A DNA stretch of 64,000 bases from NCBI RefSeq assembly GCF_027622875.1, contig NZ_JAPZVP010000011.1:62001-126000 (forward strand). Direction: 5' to 3'. Below the pieces are notes generated by a model. The model ran no database searches, was not told the origin of the DNA, and saw only the letters and a list, made by a program, of their open reading frames with translations. A program made the translations under genes and the position numbers. Positions 62,275 to 64,000 of the stretch are shown piece by piece (the stretch's first letter is position 1; each line of letters opens with the position of its first letter). The stretch is from Glycomyces luteolus. GTDB lineage: Bacteria; Actinomycetota; Actinomycetes; Mycobacteriales; Micromonosporaceae.

Positions 62275-64000
62275 CTAGCGATCGGTGGCGAGGCTTCCCA
62301 GTTCCGTGCGGGAGGTGATGCCCAGCTTCGGGAACGCCTTGTACAGGTGGTACGCGACCGTGCGCGGGCTGAGGAAGAGCTGGGCGCCGATGTCGCGGTT
62401 GGTCGCCCCCGTGACGGCCAACCGGACCACTTGCAGCTCTTGCGGTGTGAGTACGGCAAGGGGGTCGTCGGCGACGCGTCCGGGCACGGAGACTCCGGCC
62501 GCGCGCAGCTCACCTGCCGCTCGGGTCGACCACGGCGCAGCGCCCAGCCGGTCGAACCCCTCCTTCGCGGCCTCGAGCTGCAGGCGGGCTTCGCTCCGCC
62601 GCCGGTGGCGGCGGAGCCACTCGCCGTACGCCAGCCGGGTGCGGGCGAGGTCGAACGGCTGCTCGTGCTGGAGGTGGAGCGCAAGCGCCCGTTCATAAAG
62701 CCGCTCCGCCGAATCGTCACCGGCCATCATGGCCCGCGCCCGGTGCAGGACCGCGAGCGTCCCCACCTGTCCGGTGGAGTTCGCCCAGGCCGCATACCGC
62801 TCCAGCACCGCCGTCGCCTGATGCGGCTCGCCCGCTTTGACCGCCGCCTCGACGTAGTCCGGCCAGGCGTACCGCCACACGAACGCGTGCCGGGACGGCC
62901 CCGCCGCCTGGTCGATCCGCTCGGTCGCGGCGGCATACCGGCCCGCGCCCAGGTCCAGCATCGCGCCCGCGTACTCGGCCCAGCAGCGGCTCGGCATCCA
63001 CGCCAGGGAGTCCGCGCTCCGCATGGCCTCGGACGAAAGTGCCGCATACGCGTTCTCGTCGCCTGCTACGGCTGACAGCCAGGCGTGCACGCCCGCCACA
63101 TAGCCGCGCCATACGGGCTGATCCATGTCCGCTGCCAGCTCGAGCCCCTCGGCCGCCGTGGTGCGCGCGGCGTCATGCCGGCCGGCTAGCGCCTGGGCGA
63201 TCGCAAGGGTCGTCATCGCCTGCGGGATCCGACCCAGTCGGCCCTCGGTCCGGCAGTCCTGGATGAGCGCTTCCGCGTCGGCGATCATCCCGTCGCGGTC
63301 GGCGCGGACGAGCGTGTGCATGGTGACCAGGAACCGCAGGTCGGAGGGCATCGCCTTCGGCGGGGAGGGGAGGGAGGTGGTCACCGAGGTGCCGCCTTCG
63401 ATGGTCACGCGGAAGTCGCGGATGACCGCCTCACCCGCTGTGAGGTCGTTGCCGCCCTTGGGGGTCAGGGCCTCGATGCGACGGGCCAGCTCGACTTGAT
63501 CGGGGTGTGCCGTACTGGTCCACGCGTAGTACGCGGCCAGTCCTAGAAACGAGAGTCTCGTGAGGTCGGCCGCGACCGTCCGTGCGATTTCCAGCAGGAT
63601 CCGGGCGGCCTCCAGCGGCCGCCCTTCCTCAAAGGCCAGCCGCGCTCGCACTTGGGCTAGTTCCGCCGCGACGGCGGGATCCAGCGATGCGGTGTCGGTG
63701 CTTCGGCCTGCGCGCTCGACCAGTTCGGTGGCGCGCTGGCGCAGACCGGCCTCCGCGGCGCTGAACGCGGCGGCCGTGTATCGCCGGGCGGCGTCCTCGG
63801 GCTGGGGTGACAGCACTGCGGCCCTTGCATAGGCGGCCGAGACCGCGGCCTGTCCGCCCCGCTGGCGGGCGCGCTGCGCGAGGCGTTCGAGGCCCATGGC
63901 CACCTGCTCGTCGGCCCCCATGGTGACGGCGGCGAGGTGCCACGGCCGCCGGTCGTCGTCGACCGCGTCCGCCAGCGCCCGGTGCGCGGCGATCCGCGCG
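62275..64000 (-). CDS. LuxR-family regulator with TPR region (runs off right edge)
   Basis: The frame is open to the last base, so the N-terminus, presumably an AAA ATPase, lies outside. The visible 575 residues begin AHRALADAVDDDRRPWHLAAVTMGADEQVAMGLE, the typical start of the helical-repeat part of LAL-type regulators. They end with a LuxR helix-turn-helix (LTPQELQVVRLAVTGATNRDIGAQLFLSPRTVAYHLYKAFPKLGITSRTEL). Such proteins activate transcription in response to ATP and an inducer. It reads toward the Rox-like gene and may regulate it. Confidence 0.88.
   Translation of the reverse strand, partial: ARIAAHRALADAVDDDRRPWHLAAVTMGADEQVAMGLERLAQRARQRGGQAAVSAAYARAAVLSPQPEDAARRYTAAAFSAAEAGLRQRATELVERAGRSTDTASLDPAVAAELAQVRARLAFEEGRPLEAARILLEIARTVAADLTRLSFLGLAAYYAWTSTAHPDQVELARRIEALTPKGGNDLTAGEAVIRDFRVTIEGGTSVTTSLPSPPKAMPSDLRFLVTMHTLVRADRDGMIADAEALIQDCRTEGRLGRIPQAMTTLAIAQALAGRHDAARTTAAEGLELAADMDQPVWRGYVAGVHAWLSAVAGDENAYAALSSEAMRSADSLAWMPSRCWAEYAGAMLDLGAGRYAAATERIDQAAGPSRHAFVWRYAWPDYVEAAVKAGEPHQATAVLERYAAWANSTGQVGTLAVLHRARAMMAGDDSAERLYERALALHLQHEQPFDLARTRLAYGEWLRRHRRRSEARLQLEAAKEGFDRLGAAPWSTRAAGELRAAGVSVPGRVADDPLAVLTPQELQVVRLAVTGATNRDIGAQLFLSPRTVAYHLYKAFPKLGITSRTELGSLATDR

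Overview
The window is high-GC DNA with dense, short-spaced genes, many GTG/TTG starts, GGAGG-type ribosome sites, many Tat signal peptides and lipoboxes, and actinobacterial families (CseB/CseC-like two-component pair, WS/DGAT acyltransferase, AfsR-like NB-ARC/TPR and LuxR-TPR regulators, RipA-like NlpC/P60, Trypco2). It is a chromosomal segment of a filamentous-type actinomycete. The genus cannot be fixed from this sequence; a Glycomyces-like organism would fit but is a guess.

Layout. 1-3145: sulfotransferase fragment, remnants of a LigD polymerase domain and an IS5-type transposase, a secreted I36 protein, and a divergent SDR/TetR pair with a perfect operator. 3456-6884: probable copper locus (CsoR-type operator, DUF6153 protein, Tat multicopper oxidase, MFS exporter), interrupted by an unbroken run of 30 C. 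6911-7621: small membrane protein and universal stress protein. 7761-23167: polysaccharide-utilisation locus with a LacI regulator and its operators, a 21-codon leader ORF, two permeases and a binding lipoprotein of the YteP/YtcP/YtcQ type, a GH2 enzyme, two alginate-lyase-fold proteins flanking a GH28-like beta-helix protein, and a GH29 alpha-L-fucosidase. Strong hairpins follow most of its genes. No ATPase gene is present. A GH78 alpha-L-rhamnosidase at 41194-43768 carries a one-base frameshift.

23577-38000: secreted and lipoprotein genes, a methyltransferase, a Tat-secreted NlpC-like protein, a truncated TPR regulator, a GNAT protein, a WS/DGAT-type acyltransferase, a chromate operon (split chrB, chrA), an AhpD-like protein, a pirin-acetyltransferase fusion, and a MarR/DoxX module with four related operator sites. 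38181-41162: single-chain alpha/beta glycyl-tRNA synthetase. 44250-49445: XRE/NB-ARC/TPR regulator, NlpC/P60 endopeptidase preceded by a leader ORF, and a lipoprotein.

49539-54090 holds the most interesting system: a Trypco2 protein followed 19 bases later by a 1395-residue protein joining a trypsin-like protease, a STAND-type P-loop NTPase, a long helical-repeat region, one membrane segment and an extracellular C-terminal region. This looks like a membrane-anchored relative of the trypsin/STAND/Trypco2 conflict systems, with its putative sensor outside the cell. 54356-64000: FAD-linked oxidase, CE4 deacetylase, lipoprotein/response-regulator/kinase operon of CseABC type, membrane protein, Rox-like flavin monooxygenase, and a LuxR regulator running off the right edge.
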